Assembly (NCBI RefSeq): GCF_010906925.1
Contig: NZ_VTVE01000002.1
Location: 310,001-374,000 of the forward strand
Direction of reading: 5' to 3'
DNA from: Pseudobutyrivibrio xylanivorans
GTDB taxonomy: Bacteria; Bacillota; Clostridia; Lachnospirales; Lachnospiraceae
Length of the DNA stretch: 64,000 nucleotides
Under the pieces are notes generated by a model. The model was not told where the DNA came from and did no database searches. It worked only from the letters and a program-made list of their open reading frames with translations. How positions within the stretch are numbered: the stretch's first letter is position 1; each line of letters opens with the position of its first letter. This document shows, piece by piece, positions 44,401 through 53,689 of the stretch. Position numbers and translations under genes: made by a program.

Positions 44401-44760
44401 CTATGACATCATGAGCTCATCGATACAATCCCATAATTCCTGGTACTTGATAGGCTTTTGTATGCAATACTTAGCTCCCATTAATTTGTACTTTAAAAGG
44501 TCTGTCTTCTGTCTGCCTGAACAAACAATAATATTTGCATCCGGATTAGAAGCGAGAATCTTCTCAATGAGCCACTCGCCACCGATTCCACCCTTCATCA
44601 TGATATCTGTAATCACAATATCTGGAAGCTTTTCCTCATAGAGAGCAAAGGCATCATAGCAATCTGTTGCCTCAATAACCTCAACGTCATCTTCCATGGA
44701 AAGTAACCTTTCCAAGGTTCTCCTTGCAAATATCTCGTCGTCAACTATTAGAATCTTCAT
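44401..44760 (-). CDS. Stand-alone response-regulator receiver protein
   Basis: 119 residues, CheY-like fold only. Acidic pair in MKILIVDDE, phospho-acceptor Asp52 in DIVITDIMM, Ser81 in IIVCSGR, and Lys102 in CIQKPIKY. No output domain. A histidine kinase is not in the window. ATG at 44760 follows GGAGAG; the frame is open further upstream without such a site. It is divergent from murG across a 141-bp gap, so the two may share a control region. Confidence 0.9.
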   Translation of the reverse strand: MKILIVDDEIFARRTLERLLSMEDDVEVIEATDCYDAFALYEEKLPDIVITDIMMKGGIGGEWLIEKILASNPDANIIVCSGRQKTDLLKYKLMGAKYCIQKPIKYQELWDCIDELMMS

Positions 44761-44832
44761 ACAATACTCTCCAAAAATCATCTATAGTTCTTCTTCATTC
44801 TATCATGGATTAACTGTTATTACACCATGAAT

Positions 44833-44860
44833 TTGACTTTTCTTATACGATTGTTATTAT
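44833..44860 (+). promoter_or_regulatory. Probable murG promoter
   Basis: TTGACT (44833-44838) and TATTAT (44855-44860) with 16 bp between, about 40 bp ahead of the murG ATG. Confidence 0.55.
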
Positions 44861-44901
44861 TGTAAATGTTTAAATCAACTTTATTATTGGAGATTTTATA
44901 T

Positions 44902-45966
44902 ATGAAGAAAATAGTAATGACTGGTGGTGGAACTGCTGGTCATGTCACACCAAATTTGGCACTTCTTCCATATTTAAAAGAGGCTGGTTTCGAAGTGCAC
45001 TATATCGGCTCATATACCGGTATTGAAAAAAAGCTTGTAGAGCATGCAGGAGTTACTTACTACGGCATCTCATCAGGTAAATTAAGACGTTATCATGATT
45101 GGAAAAATTTTACTGATCCATTTAGAGTAATTAAGGGCTTTTCTGAGGCTAATCAGCTATTAAAACATCTTCAGCCTGATATTGTTTTCTCTAAGGGTGG
45201 TTTCGTTTCTGTTCCAGTTGTTATGGCTGCTGCCAGACAGCATGTACCTGCTATTATCCATGAGTCAGATATGACACCAGGACTTGCTAACAAGCTTGCC
45301 ATTCCTTTTGCATCAAAGGTCTGCTGCAACTTCCCTGAGACAATGAAATATCTTCCTGAGGGCAAGGCTGTACACACAGGCTCCCCTATTCGAAAGGAAC
45401 TTTTCTCCGGTTCAAAGGAGGCAGGTCTTAGCTTCACTGGATTTAATAATGAAAAGCCAGTTATCCTTATTATGGGCGGAAGCATTGGCTCTAAGTTTAT
45501 TAACAATGCTGTATGGTCATCTCTTGATACCTTGCTTCAGGATTTCCAGATTGTTCATCTTGTAGGCAAGGGAAATATCAACAATGACCTCACTGGCAAG
45601 ACCGGTTATCAACAATATGAATTTATCAGTGAACAGCTCAATGATGTTTTTGCTATGACTGATCTTATGATTAGCCGTGCCGGCGCCAATTCAATTAGCG
45701 AGATTCTTGCTCTTAAGATTCCAAATATACTTATTCCTCTTTCTGCAGCTGCAAGCCGTGGCGACCAGATTCTCAATGCTGAAAGCTATGAAAAGCAGGG
45801 ATTTTCTACTGTCCTTCAAGAGGAAGAATTAACTGGCGATATTCTTGTTAAATCTGTAAAAGATGTCTACAAACGTCGCGACAAGATAAAAGAAAAAATG
45901 GCATCCAGCCATTTACTGGACGCCAATACAACTATCATGAATTTAATTTCTGAACTCTGTGGTTAG
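44902..45966 (+). CDS. murG: MurG, lipid II-forming N-acetylglucosamine transferase
   Basis: 354 residues. Adds GlcNAc to undecaprenyl-PP-MurNAc-pentapeptide on the cytoplasmic face of the membrane. Marks are KIVMTGGGTAGHVTPNLALLP, GISSGKLRRYHDWKN, FSKGGFVSVPVVMAA, HESDMTPGLANKLA, LIMGGSIGSKFINN and the UDP-GlcNAc site ISRAGANSISEILALKIPNILIPL. The ATG at 44902 follows GGAGA; an upstream in-frame ATG at 44866 has no such site. It lies outside the usual dcw cluster and the C-terminus ends directly at the serpin stop. Confidence 0.95.
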   Translation: MKKIVMTGGGTAGHVTPNLALLPYLKEAGFEVHYIGSYTGIEKKLVEHAGVTYYGISSGKLRRYHDWKNFTDPFRVIKGFSEANQLLKHLQPDIVFSKGGFVSVPVVMAAARQHVPAIIHESDMTPGLANKLAIPFASKVCCNFPETMKYLPEGKAVHTGSPIRKELFSGSKEAGLSFTGFNNEKPVILIMGGSIGSKFINNAVWSSLDTLLQDFQIVHLVGKGNINNDLTGKTGYQQYEFISEQLNDVFAMTDLMISRAGANSISEILALKIPNILIPLSAAASRGDQILNAESYEKQGFSTVLQEEELTGDILVKSVKDVYKRRDKIKEKMASSHLLDANTTIMNLISELCG

Positions 45967-47295
45967 TTATTTAACCATCTGTCCATAGAAGAGTATTTCA
46001 TTTTCTTCGTTTTCAAGTTCTGTGTAAACGAAGAATTTGAAAGGCTCTGTGGCATAGAATGTCTTTACTTCTTTTTCCTCCGGCATCGCTGCTGACTCAG
46101 TCATCATAATTGCTGTAACAGCTGCTGCCTCAAGTCCCTCTTCATCTGTTTTAATTCTAGTCTTTTGAATAATATCGCTGATATATACAGGCACAGTGGA
46201 CATTGTAGAAAAATCTGCGCTTCCGTATTTATCAAATGCAAGCTCTACGCCCTGACTCTTTAAATACCCAATCAATACGCTACTACCAAATTCACTTTCC
46301 ATATCTAGCTTTGGAAGCTTTATGTCTACCTCGTACTCTGTAGCCTCTTTTAAGGCCGTATCTATATCGTCAATCTCGCCTAATACAAATGCTGCTTTAA
46401 CACCATAGTCTAGTGGAAGAATGATAAGCTTGCCATTTTCACCCTCGTAGTAATATGTATCATCCTGCTTGCACATATAGCTCTTAGTAACAGTCTCAGA
46501 ATTTATTGTTGTAAAATCATCATCCACTGTACCACCCTCTGGGAATGAATCTACCCAGCCAGCTCTCAAGTAGAGGGCATTTACAAGAGCTAAGTCTACA
46601 GAACTCATGTCATTAGTAATACTATTAATAAGGCCATCTGTGGCATCTGAAACCCATGAATTTACTGCATCTGCAAGGTCAGCACCTGGTACTGTTGTAG
46701 CTGGTGCGCTATACATTTCCTTGGCAAGGTCTATGTATTCCTGGGTGAATTCAGGATTGCCGTCCTCATTGGCCCAGATAGAATTTACCAATCTAAATGC
46801 TCCGTCTGGTTCCCCATCTACTGTATAATAGTCTGCCATATCAGGGTCACTTTGGATTTCAGCAATGCTTTCCTTTTCAGCCTCTAGACTATCATTGAAA
46901 TCCACTGTCTCGTTGTAGACCATGCTATACCAAGCATTCATCTCATCAACACTCTGAAATCCCATAGCCTTTAGTAGCTCATCCTGAGTCTGACCATTTG
47001 CACCTGCCGCTGCAAGACAAAGAGCAGCCTTGTAAGATGTAGGAGATATCATATAATTCTCTTTTTCATAGCCATTTTCTCCAACATAGGCTATCAACTG
47101 ACTATTAAAATCATTCATGCCAGCTATTCCGGAAACGTCCCCGTCAACTGGCTTATGCTCCAACTCTCCTAATGTCTGGTTAGACGAATTTGGCTCCTGT
47201 GGCTCAGGCTCTGGCTCATTGCCTTTACCGCATGCTGTGGCAAGACTGGCTGTCATCATACCAACTAATAAAAGACTAATTATTCTTTTTTTCAT
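45967..47295 (-). CDS. Lipoprotein serpin (serine protease inhibitor)
   Basis: 442 residues. Signal peptide MKKRIISLLLVGMMTASLATAC with the lipobox Cys at residue 22, then an acidic Pro-rich linker and a full serpin fold: NYMISPTSYKAALCLAAAGA, FRLVNSIWANEDG, VNSWVSDATDGLINSI, LVNALYLRAGW, and the hinge EEGLEAAAVTAIMM before FKFFVYTELENEENEILFYGQ. Alanine-rich hinge residues suggest an inhibitory serpin. The P1 residue cannot be fixed with certainty (Met, Glu or Ser region). It would sit on the outer membrane face and block proteases near the cell. ATG at 47295 follows GGGGGGAT. Confidence 0.92.
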   Translation of the reverse strand: MKKRIISLLLVGMMTASLATACGKGNEPEPEPQEPNSSNQTLGELEHKPVDGDVSGIAGMNDFNSQLIAYVGENGYEKENYMISPTSYKAALCLAAAGANGQTQDELLKAMGFQSVDEMNAWYSMVYNETVDFNDSLEAEKESIAEIQSDPDMADYYTVDGEPDGAFRLVNSIWANEDGNPEFTQEYIDLAKEMYSAPATTVPGADLADAVNSWVSDATDGLINSITNDMSSVDLALVNALYLRAGWVDSFPEGGTVDDDFTTINSETVTKSYMCKQDDTYYYEGENGKLIILPLDYGVKAAFVLGEIDDIDTALKEATEYEVDIKLPKLDMESEFGSSVLIGYLKSQGVELAFDKYGSADFSTMSTVPVYISDIIQKTRIKTDEEGLEAAAVTAIMMTESAAMPEEKEVKTFYATEPFKFFVYTELENEENEILFYGQMVK

Positions 47296-47316
47296 ATTTA
47301 TCCCCCCACGGAACAA

Positions 47317-47736
47317 CTACATAGATAGCTTTTTAACCACCTCTGCTGTCTCCTCATCTGTAAACTTCTGATGGCTCCATCCGCAAATTGTCTTGTCTGG
47401 ATCATCTTCATATCTAGGGATTACATGAATATGTAAATGATGAACTGTCTGGCCTGCTGCCTCGCCATTGTTTTGAACGATATTAACTCCGGCGCAACCA
47501 AGCTTATCCATCATGTTCTTAGCAATCTTTTTAGCAAGAGGAAGTGCCTTTACAAGTACATCATCATCTGCCTCAAGTAAATTTGCAAAATGATTCTTTG
47601 GAAGAATAAGTGCATGTCCCTTTGTAGCTGGGTCTGCATCTAAAATCACCTTAAAATCATTATCCTCATAAATAGAATTAGTAGGAATATCTCCATTAGC
47701 TAGTTTACAAAAAATACATTTTTCGTCCTTCATCAT
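47317..47736 (-). CDS. hinT: HIT-family nucleotide hydrolase
   Basis: 139 residues. Hydrolyses purine nucleoside phosphoramidates. Marks are CIFCKLANGDIPTNSIYEDN at the N-terminus (Zn-type Cys pair), KGHALILPKNHFANL, and the histidine triad GQTVHHLHIHVIPRY. Normal length for the HinT branch. It sits between the flavodoxin/SCP2 gene and the serpin gene. Confidence 0.93.
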   Translation of the reverse strand: MMKDEKCIFCKLANGDIPTNSIYEDNDFKVILDADPATKGHALILPKNHFANLLEADDDVLVKALPLAKKIAKNMMDKLGCAGVNIVQNNGEAAGQTVHHLHIHVIPRYEDDPDKTICGWSHQKFTDEETAEVVKKLSM

Positions 47737-47756
47737 TTGCCTCCTTAATGTAAATA

Positions 47757-48752
47757 CTAATCTGAAAATGGGAATATCTCATCAAGCATTCTAAGTGTTT
47801 TGAAATTGCCCTTTGCAGTCATATCTCCTACTGAAAATGCTCTCTGGAATGTCTCTCGACTAGCTACTATATTATCCATAATTGCTGCCGAAAGCTTCAT
47901 ATATACATCTATATTGTCTTCTCGACCATAGCGGCACTCAAGCTGCTCACCATTTGCATATACAAAAAGTGGCTGGGTCTTGCCATCTATCATAAATAAA
48001 TATTTGGCAGTAAAATCCTTGTTGCCGCGGAAATGTATTTTGAAATCGTTGATATATTCGTTGGTGCTATCTTCCTGCTTTTGACCCATCATGTCTCTAA
48101 ACATGCTGGTCAAATCAGCGATATCAGCCTTTTGTGTCTGAACATACTCATCGTCAGATACGAATCTAGAAAGCTGCTCTGACTCCTGTGGAGAAAGCTC
48201 AAGCTGCGCTGTACGAGAAATGCTTCTAGTAACAGCCTGATTGCTGGTAGGAAGTCCCTTAGTGTGCTGAGAAATAGTTCTATAAAGTGCCTCCACCTTC
48301 TTTTCAATGATGTGAGCATACTCAGCATTTTCCCTGAATTCTTTTAAGTCCTCAACATAGCCACAGAATCCAGCACAAGGCAGACCACCAAGAATTGCCC
48401 ATGCATTTTCAAGGCTAACCATAGCCTCCCTCTCACCGTAGGTAGTAGACATAACTACTGGCTGCATGTATGTAGTTGCAAGGGAAGTCTTGTCAGCGTA
48501 GAGCCAGCAAGCATCCAAAAACTGATTCATATAGCCGCCGATACCCAGCCATTCTACTGTGGTTGCAAGGATGATTCCATCTGCGTCCTTTAATGTCTGT
48601 GGCAGCATAGAGATTTGATTTTTCTGTTCGTAAATATTATAGAGAGTGACCTCAACCTGAAGCTCAACAAGAACCTGCTCCATTTTATTGATAACATATA
48701 ATGTTGGGTCCTCTAAAAGACCTCTACCGCCGTAGTAAATGTTTACCTTCAT
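47757..48752 (-). CDS. Flavodoxin-fold protein with C-terminal SCP2-like domain
   Basis: 331 residues. Residues 1-165 look like an NADPH-dependent FMN reductase/flavodoxin: MKVNIYYGGRGLLEDPTLYV, ADGIILATTVEWLGIGGYMNQFLDACWL and MSTTYGERE. Residues 225-331 resemble SCP2 sterol-carrier domains: FIIHFR-like start INDFKIHFRGNKDFTAKYLF, then GREDNIDVYMKLSAAIMDNIV and FSVGDMTAKGNFKTLRMLDEIF. Probably binds a flavin and a lipid-like ligand; the reaction is unknown. Found in this group of Clostridia; here between rhomboid and HIT genes. Confidence 0.75.
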   Translation of the reverse strand: MKVNIYYGGRGLLEDPTLYVINKMEQVLVELQVEVTLYNIYEQKNQISMLPQTLKDADGIILATTVEWLGIGGYMNQFLDACWLYADKTSLATTYMQPVVMSTTYGEREAMVSLENAWAILGGLPCAGFCGYVEDLKEFRENAEYAHIIEKKVEALYRTISQHTKGLPTSNQAVTRSISRTAQLELSPQESEQLSRFVSDDEYVQTQKADIADLTSMFRDMMGQKQEDSTNEYINDFKIHFRGNKDFTAKYLFMIDGKTQPLFVYANGEQLECRYGREDNIDVYMKLSAAIMDNIVASRETFQRAFSVGDMTAKGNFKTLRMLDEIFPFSD

Positions 48753-48754
48753 TA

Positions 48755-49444
48755 TTAACCCTCTTTGTGCTCGTTATTATCTAAAGTATAAGTTTTTTCA
48801 CTGTTTAAATCAACGTGATGATTGTGTATAAGTGTTGGAATTCCATAGGTAATTAGTGTAAAAAGTAATCCTGCCACCAGACCTCCTATGTGCCCTGCAT
48901 TGTCTGTTCCAGCTGATGCAAATCCAAAATAAAGGGTCAGCACCGCCATGAAAATCATACGCTTTGTGCTGATTCCGCTATATTTTCCTCTGTTGACTAT
49001 TATGACAACAATCATTCCACCGATTATGCCAAAAATGGCTCCAGAGGCACCTGCCACAATGTCATTTTGCCCCATGAGACACATGTAGAAAAACGACAAA
49101 AAGGAGCCAGCCAAACCTGCTCCTATATAGATGCCAATATACCTAGTCACTCCCACTGCTCGCTCAAAGATCTGTCCAAGCAAAAATAGTAAGAGCATAT
49201 TATTGGCCAAATGTTCAATTCCAAAGTGCAAAAACATGCATGTAAAAAGGCGATACCACTCCCCATTAGATAAAATGAGGTAAGGATTCATCGCCCCGTG
49301 TAAAAGCATGAATCCTCCGCTTCTAGTATCACCCATAAACTCCAGCACAATAAAGACAATTATATTAATTGCCACCAAAATAAATGTCACTGGACCATTC
49401 TTCGGTTTTAAAAATTCTTCGCTATTAGTTTTCACCCTATGCAA
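48755..49444 (-). CDS. Rhomboid-family intramembrane serine protease
   Basis: 229 residues with six predicted helices. The catalytic Ser134 is in IVAGASGAIFGIIGG (G-x-S-G) and the His185 in DNAGHIGGLVAGLLF; the helix-2 motif EHLANNMLLLFLLG is also present. Cuts membrane proteins within the bilayer. The start is uncertain: TTG at 49444 overlaps dapA by eight bases and follows AGGAAA; a GTG at 49435 is the alternative. No ATG is usable. Confidence 0.92.
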   Translation of the reverse strand: MHRVKTNSEEFLKPKNGPVTFILVAINIIVFIVLEFMGDTRSGGFMLLHGAMNPYLILSNGEWYRLFTCMFLHFGIEHLANNMLLLFLLGQIFERAVGVTRYIGIYIGAGLAGSFLSFFYMCLMGQNDIVAGASGAIFGIIGGMIVVIIVNRGKYSGISTKRMIFMAVLTLYFGFASAGTDNAGHIGGLVAGLLFTLITYGIPTLIHNHHVDLNSEKTYTLDNNEHKEG

Positions 49445-50330
49445 GCATTTCCTGTGGCATTCTGCTAAGCAGCTTGCTCATTGCCACCTTATGCTCATCC
49501 TCCATCTCTGTAAGTGGAAGTCTAAGACTACCTACATTAAATCCTAACATATTCATTGTAGATTTAACAGGGATAGGATTTACTTCACAGAAAAGTGCAT
49601 CTACCAGCTCAAGATAATCAAGTTGTAGCTTTCGTGCTCGTTCCTCGTGTCCATTTAAATATTCCATAACCATGTCATGGGTGCCTCGTGGTGCCACATT
49701 TGAAAGCACGGATATTACTCCAATTCCACCAAGAGCTAAAATTGGAATAATCTGGTCATCGTTTCCAGAATAGATATCAAGGCAGCCTCTGCAAAGGCTT
49801 GCAAGCTTTGTAATCTGGGAAATGTTTCCGCTAGCTTCCTTAATGCCTACTATATTTGGATTCTCAAGGCCAAGTCTCATAGCTGTCTCTGGAAGAATGT
49901 TGCATCCAGTACGGCTAGGCACATTGTACATGATGATTGGAAGATCAATCTCATGAGCTATTTTAGTGTAGTGCTCGTACAGTCCCTGCTGTGTTGCCTT
50001 GTTGTAAAATGGAGTAACTATAAGAAGTCCATCTACCCCAAGAGCCTGAATCTTTTTCGAAAAATCGATAACAAGTCGTGTTGAATTGCCGCCTGAACCA
50101 GCAATTACTGGAATCCTGTGATTAACACGTTTTACAGTAAATTCAATAACAGAAAGCTTTTCTTCCTCACTCATTGTGGCTGGCTCACCTGTGGTACCGC
50201 AAACAATGATTGCATCAGTGTGACCTTCTATTTGTCTGTCTATCAGAGTACCAAGCATGTCATAATTTACGGTATCGTCTTCGTTAAATGGAGTAATCAG
50301 CGCTACTCCTGCACCTTTAAATAATGTCAT
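49437..50330 (-). CDS. dapA: 4-hydroxy-tetrahydrodipicolinate synthase
   Basis: 297 residues. Condenses pyruvate with aspartate semialdehyde, first committed step to DAP and lysine. Marks are GVALITPFNEDDTVN, VCGTTGEPATMSEEEKL, FYNKATQQGLYEHY, MYNVPSRTGCNILPET and the Schiff-base Lys in IVGIKEASGNI. The ATG at 50330 follows AAGGAGG six bases upstream and overlaps murE by 14 bases; a frame further upstream is open inside murE and is not used. Confidence 0.96.
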   Translation of the reverse strand: MTLFKGAGVALITPFNEDDTVNYDMLGTLIDRQIEGHTDAIIVCGTTGEPATMSEEEKLSVIEFTVKRVNHRIPVIAGSGGNSTRLVIDFSKKIQALGVDGLLIVTPFYNKATQQGLYEHYTKIAHEIDLPIIMYNVPSRTGCNILPETAMRLGLENPNIVGIKEASGNISQITKLASLCRGCLDIYSGNDDQIIPILALGGIGVISVLSNVAPRGTHDMVMEYLNGHEERARKLQLDYLELVDALFCEVNPIPVKSTMNMLGFNVGSLRLPLTEMEDEHKVAMSKLLSRMPQEMLA

Positions 50331-51789
50331 GACCGTCCTCCTTAATAATATCAGCGATGAGTTCTCTCTCATCCATGTGGTGTTTAACACCTTTTATTTC
50401 CTGGTAGTCCTCATGGCCCTTGCCAGCAAGAACTACAATGTCACCTTCCTTTGCATTGGTCAGGCAATAGCGAATAGCCTCCTTGCGGTCTGGGATAGTA
50501 ACATACTCGCCATCAGCCTTGTGAACACCAATTAAAATGTCATTGATGATGTCTATTGGCTCCTCATTACGTGGGTTGTCTGAAGTAACAACTGTAAGAT
50601 CAGCAAGCTTTGAAGACACTTCACCCATCTCATAGCGGCGACTCTTTGCTCTGTTTCCACCACAACCGAAAAGACATACAAGTCTGCCTGGCTCGTAGGC
50701 CTTAAGTGTAGTGAGGAGACTCTCAAGTGCCATTGCATTGTGAGCATAATCAATCATAACTGTAAATTTCTTAGAAACTGGAACAAGCTCAATACGTCCC
50801 TTTACATGAACATCCTTAAGGGCTGCCTTGATTTTGTCCTCAGCAACATTAAACTGCTTGCAAATTGCAACAGCAGTAAGTGAATTATATACAGAGAATG
50901 TACCTGGTACATTTACCTCTACGTCCATGTTTGTTGTGCCAGAAATGTGATATTTAACTCCTAACGCTCCGTGCTCATTTAAAAGCTCAACATTCTCAGC
51001 TACAAGGTCGTTATCCTTGCCGTAGCCGTATTTGATAACCTCGCATGTGTGATCCTTTAAAATGCCATCGATGTGCTCGCTATCTCCGTTGAAAATGCCA
51101 GTCTTACACTGCTGAAACAAAAGGCTCTTGCAGTGCATGTAGTCCGCAAAATCCTTGTGCTCGTTCTCACCAATATGATCTGGCTCAAGATTTGTAAATA
51201 CACCAATATCAAATGTAAATCCAGACACTCTGTGCTGCATAAGGGCCTGTGAGCTAACCTCCATAACTACAGCATCAAGGCCTGCATCTACCATCTCTTT
51301 AAAAAGCTCCTGAACACGGTAAGACTCTGGAGTAGTGTTGACAGCTGGGATACGCTCATCCCCTACAATTGACTCGATTGTTCCAATAAGACCTGTCTTC
51401 ATTCCTGCCTTCTCTAAGATAGACTTTACCATGTATGTGGTTGTTGTCTTGCCTTTTGTACCTGTGATTCCGATGGTCTTAAGCTTTTCTGCTGGATGGC
51501 CAAAATAAGCTGCAGATGTAATTGCAAGTGCCTCACGGGAATTTGCCACTTTGATAAAAGTAACTCCCTCAACTTTTTCAACATCCTTTTCGATGATGAT
51601 TGCCTTTGCACCCTTTTCAATTACATCAGGTATGAAATCATGGGCATCTCTAACTGCACCTGAGATACATACAAAAAGTGAACCCTCCTCTACTTTTCTA
51701 GAATCATAAGTAAGAGTTGTGATGTCACAGTCTACGCTGCCTGAATATAATTCATAATCAAGTTTTTCGATTAAGCTACTTAATTTCAT
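50317..51789 (-). CDS. murE: UDP-MurNAc-tripeptide synthetase, DAP-adding type
   Basis: 490 residues. Adds the third amino acid of the peptidoglycan stem peptide. Marks are SLFVCISGAVRDAHDFI, the P-loop GITGTKGKTTTTYMVK, NTTPESYRVQELF, VMEVSSQALMQHRV, and TSDNPRNEEP; the DNPR motif is that of enzymes that use meso-diaminopimelate. It shares an operon with dapF and dapA, linking precursor synthesis and ligation. ATG at 51789 follows GGAG; a start four codons upstream is possible. Confidence 0.96.
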   Translation of the reverse strand: MKLSSLIEKLDYELYSGSVDCDITTLTYDSRKVEEGSLFVCISGAVRDAHDFIPDVIEKGAKAIIIEKDVEKVEGVTFIKVANSREALAITSAAYFGHPAEKLKTIGITGTKGKTTTTYMVKSILEKAGMKTGLIGTIESIVGDERIPAVNTTPESYRVQELFKEMVDAGLDAVVMEVSSQALMQHRVSGFTFDIGVFTNLEPDHIGENEHKDFADYMHCKSLLFQQCKTGIFNGDSEHIDGILKDHTCEVIKYGYGKDNDLVAENVELLNEHGALGVKYHISGTTNMDVEVNVPGTFSVYNSLTAVAICKQFNVAEDKIKAALKDVHVKGRIELVPVSKKFTVMIDYAHNAMALESLLTTLKAYEPGRLVCLFGCGGNRAKSRRYEMGEVSSKLADLTVVTSDNPRNEEPIDIINDILIGVHKADGEYVTIPDRKEAIRYCLTNAKEGDIVVLAGKGHEDYQEIKGVKHHMDERELIADIIKEDGHDII

Positions 51790-51834
51790 TTTATACTCCA
51801 TTTTCCTACAGATATAATCTGATTGATTTACAAT

Positions 51835-52668
51835 TTATAAATTAATTTCTCCTGAGAATACTTCTGTTGCAGGACCTGTCATAAATACATGATTTGTATC
51901 TCTGTCGTACTCAATAGTAAGGTCTCCACCGCGAAGATGTACTAAAACTTTATCCTCTGTTTTGTTGTTTAAAATACATGCCATAACACAAGCACATGTA
52001 CCAGTTCCACATGCCCATGTCTCTGCTGAGCCTCTCTCCCAAACTCGCATATTAGCCTCTGTACGGCTGATAACCTGAACAAACTCAGTATTTGTTCTCT
52101 TTGGGAAGCGCTCATGACTCTCAAATAATGGGCCATATTTCTCAAGCTCAAAATGCTCTGTATCATCTACAAAAACTACTGCGTGTGGGTTGCCCATGGA
52201 AACACATGTCATGTTCCATGTCTTGCCGCCAACCTCAATAGGCGCATCAATCACCTTATCTCCATCAGCAACTACTGGAATCTCAGCTGGTGTAAGAATA
52301 GGCTCGCCCATATCAACTCTTACCTGCTCTACCTTGCCATTTTCAACAAATAGAGTAAGATACTTAACGCCTGCTCCTGATTCAACAGAAATCTCTGTCT
52401 TGTCTGTAAGCTTGTGGTCGTAAACATACTTTGCAACGCAACGAATACCATTGCCGCACATCTCTGCCTCTGAACCATCAGCATTATATATTCTCATTCT
52501 GAAATCAGCCTTGTCAGATGGGCCAATTGTAATCACTCCGTCTGAGCCAATTCCAAAATGTCTATCGCTAACCTTGATTGATACTGCTGCAGGGTCATCT
52601 ACCTGCTCCTCAAACAGATTCACATAAACATAATCGTTACCACAGCCATGCATTTTTGTAAATTTCAT
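51835..52668 (-). CDS. dapF: Diaminopimelate epimerase
   Basis: 277 residues. Converts LL-DAP to meso-DAP with two catalytic cysteines, here in AEMCGNGIRCVAKYV and WACGTGTCACVMAC. The N-terminus MKFTKMHGCGNDYVYVN and DHRHFGIGSDG-like DRHFGIGSDGVITIG are typical. The ATG at 52668 follows AAAGGAT; the nine-codon extension upstream lacks support. First gene of the dapF-murE-dapA run, with a clear promoter upstream. Confidence 0.96.
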   Translation of the reverse strand: MKFTKMHGCGNDYVYVNLFEEQVDDPAAVSIKVSDRHFGIGSDGVITIGPSDKADFRMRIYNADGSEAEMCGNGIRCVAKYVYDHKLTDKTEISVESGAGVKYLTLFVENGKVEQVRVDMGEPILTPAEIPVVADGDKVIDAPIEVGGKTWNMTCVSMGNPHAVVFVDDTEHFELEKYGPLFESHERFPKRTNTEFVQVISRTEANMRVWERGSAETWACGTGTCACVMACILNNKTEDKVLVHLRGGDLTIEYDRDTNHVFMTGPATEVFSGEINL

Positions 52669-52714
52669 AAGTAATATCCTTTCGGTGCTATACATAGTTT
52701 CCTAATCTAAATTC

Positions 52715-52743
52715 ATTATACTAGGCACTTTTCGTTTTGTTAA
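52715..52743 (-). promoter_or_regulatory. Promoter of the dapF-murE-dapA operon
   Basis: TTAACA (52743-52738) and TATAAT (52720-52715) with 17 bp between, reading leftward, about 45 bp before the dapF ATG. Confidence 0.75.
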
Positions 52744-52764
52744 GCCACCCTAGTGTTCAAAATA

Positions 52765-52793
52765 TTGCAAATAGTGCTATCCGGTTTTATACT
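52765..52793 (+). promoter_or_regulatory. Promoter of the AraC-type regulator gene
   Basis: TTGCAA (52765-52770) and TATACT (52788-52793) with 17 bp between, 35 bp before the ATG. It is back to back with the dapF promoter. Confidence 0.65.
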
Positions 52794-52827
52794 TTAATTA
52801 AATCAGAGTTATTAATAGAGGATATTT

Positions 52828-53685
52828 ATGGCTGAGTACAATAAAAAAGGATATTTATATTCCAATTTCAAAATATTCCATCTAAAGGATTCCAATCTTG
52901 GAGAAATCGATTTTCATTATCACGATTTCCACAAGGTTCTAATTCACCTGTCTGGAAATGCCTCATACTCTATTGAGGGACAAAATTTTGATTTGCAGGC
53001 TGGTGATATTGTTTTTGTAAATGCAGGCGAAGTTCATAGACCTATCTTCCATGACAACTCAGTATATGAAAGAATCATCATTTACATTTCAAAGGAATTT
53101 TTGGCCGAATACACTAGAGATGATAATGATTTATCTTTGTGTTTTAAAAATGCAATGGAAAAAAATTCCCACGTACTTAGACTTCACTCCTTTAAAAATT
53201 CAAAGGTTGCTGCCTCTATTGGACAGTTAATAAATAATCTGGGAAAAGATGCCTATGCCAATGAGCTTTTTATGCAGGTCCTTTTTCTTGAGTTTATGGT
53301 GGAGCTTAATAGGGCTGCCATCAGCAATGAGGTTGAATATATTTCTACTAACTACGCTGGCACCAAAATCAACTCCATTATCCAATATATAAATGAAAAT
53401 CTTACGTCTGATTTATCCGTAGACTCTCTAAGCGAGAAATTCTTTCTTTCCCGCTATTATCTAATGCACACCTTTAAGGCGGAAACCGGCTATACCATCG
53501 GAAACTATATCACTATCAAAAGACTGTCCCTGGCTCAGTCTTATATAGATGCCGGATTATCAATAGTAGAGGCTAGCCAGCAGTCTGGATTCGGCACCTA
53601 CTCCACATTCTTAAGAGCATACAAAAAGACCTATGGCACCAGCCCTCGTAAAAAGGCTGAGTCACAGGCCTCACTTTCATTTTAA
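52828..53685 (+). CDS. AraC-family transcriptional regulator with cupin sensor
   Basis: 285 residues. Residues 25-100 are a cupin: DFHYHDFHKVLIHLSG and LQAGDIVFVNAGEVHRPIF, the usual small-molecule-binding part. Residues 185-280 hold two HTH units: LSVDSLSEKFFLSRYYLMHTFKAETGYT and SIVEASQQSGFGTYSTFLRAYKKTYGTSPR. Effector and targets are unknown; the divergent dapF operon and the convergent acyltransferase gene are neighbours. AGAGGA upstream of the ATG. Confidence 0.92.
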   Translation: MAEYNKKGYLYSNFKIFHLKDSNLGEIDFHYHDFHKVLIHLSGNASYSIEGQNFDLQAGDIVFVNAGEVHRPIFHDNSVYERIIIYISKEFLAEYTRDDNDLSLCFKNAMEKNSHVLRLHSFKNSKVAASIGQLINNLGKDAYANELFMQVLFLEFMVELNRAAISNEVEYISTNYAGTKINSIIQYINENLTSDLSVDSLSEKFFLSRYYLMHTFKAETGYTIGNYITIKRLSLAQSYIDAGLSIVEASQQSGFGTYSTFLRAYKKTYGTSPRKKAESQASLSF

Positions 53686-53689
53686 TAAT

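Noticed and set aside
45171-45506. 111-codon minus-strand frame opposite murG
   Set aside because: Antisense shadow of the conserved murG core.
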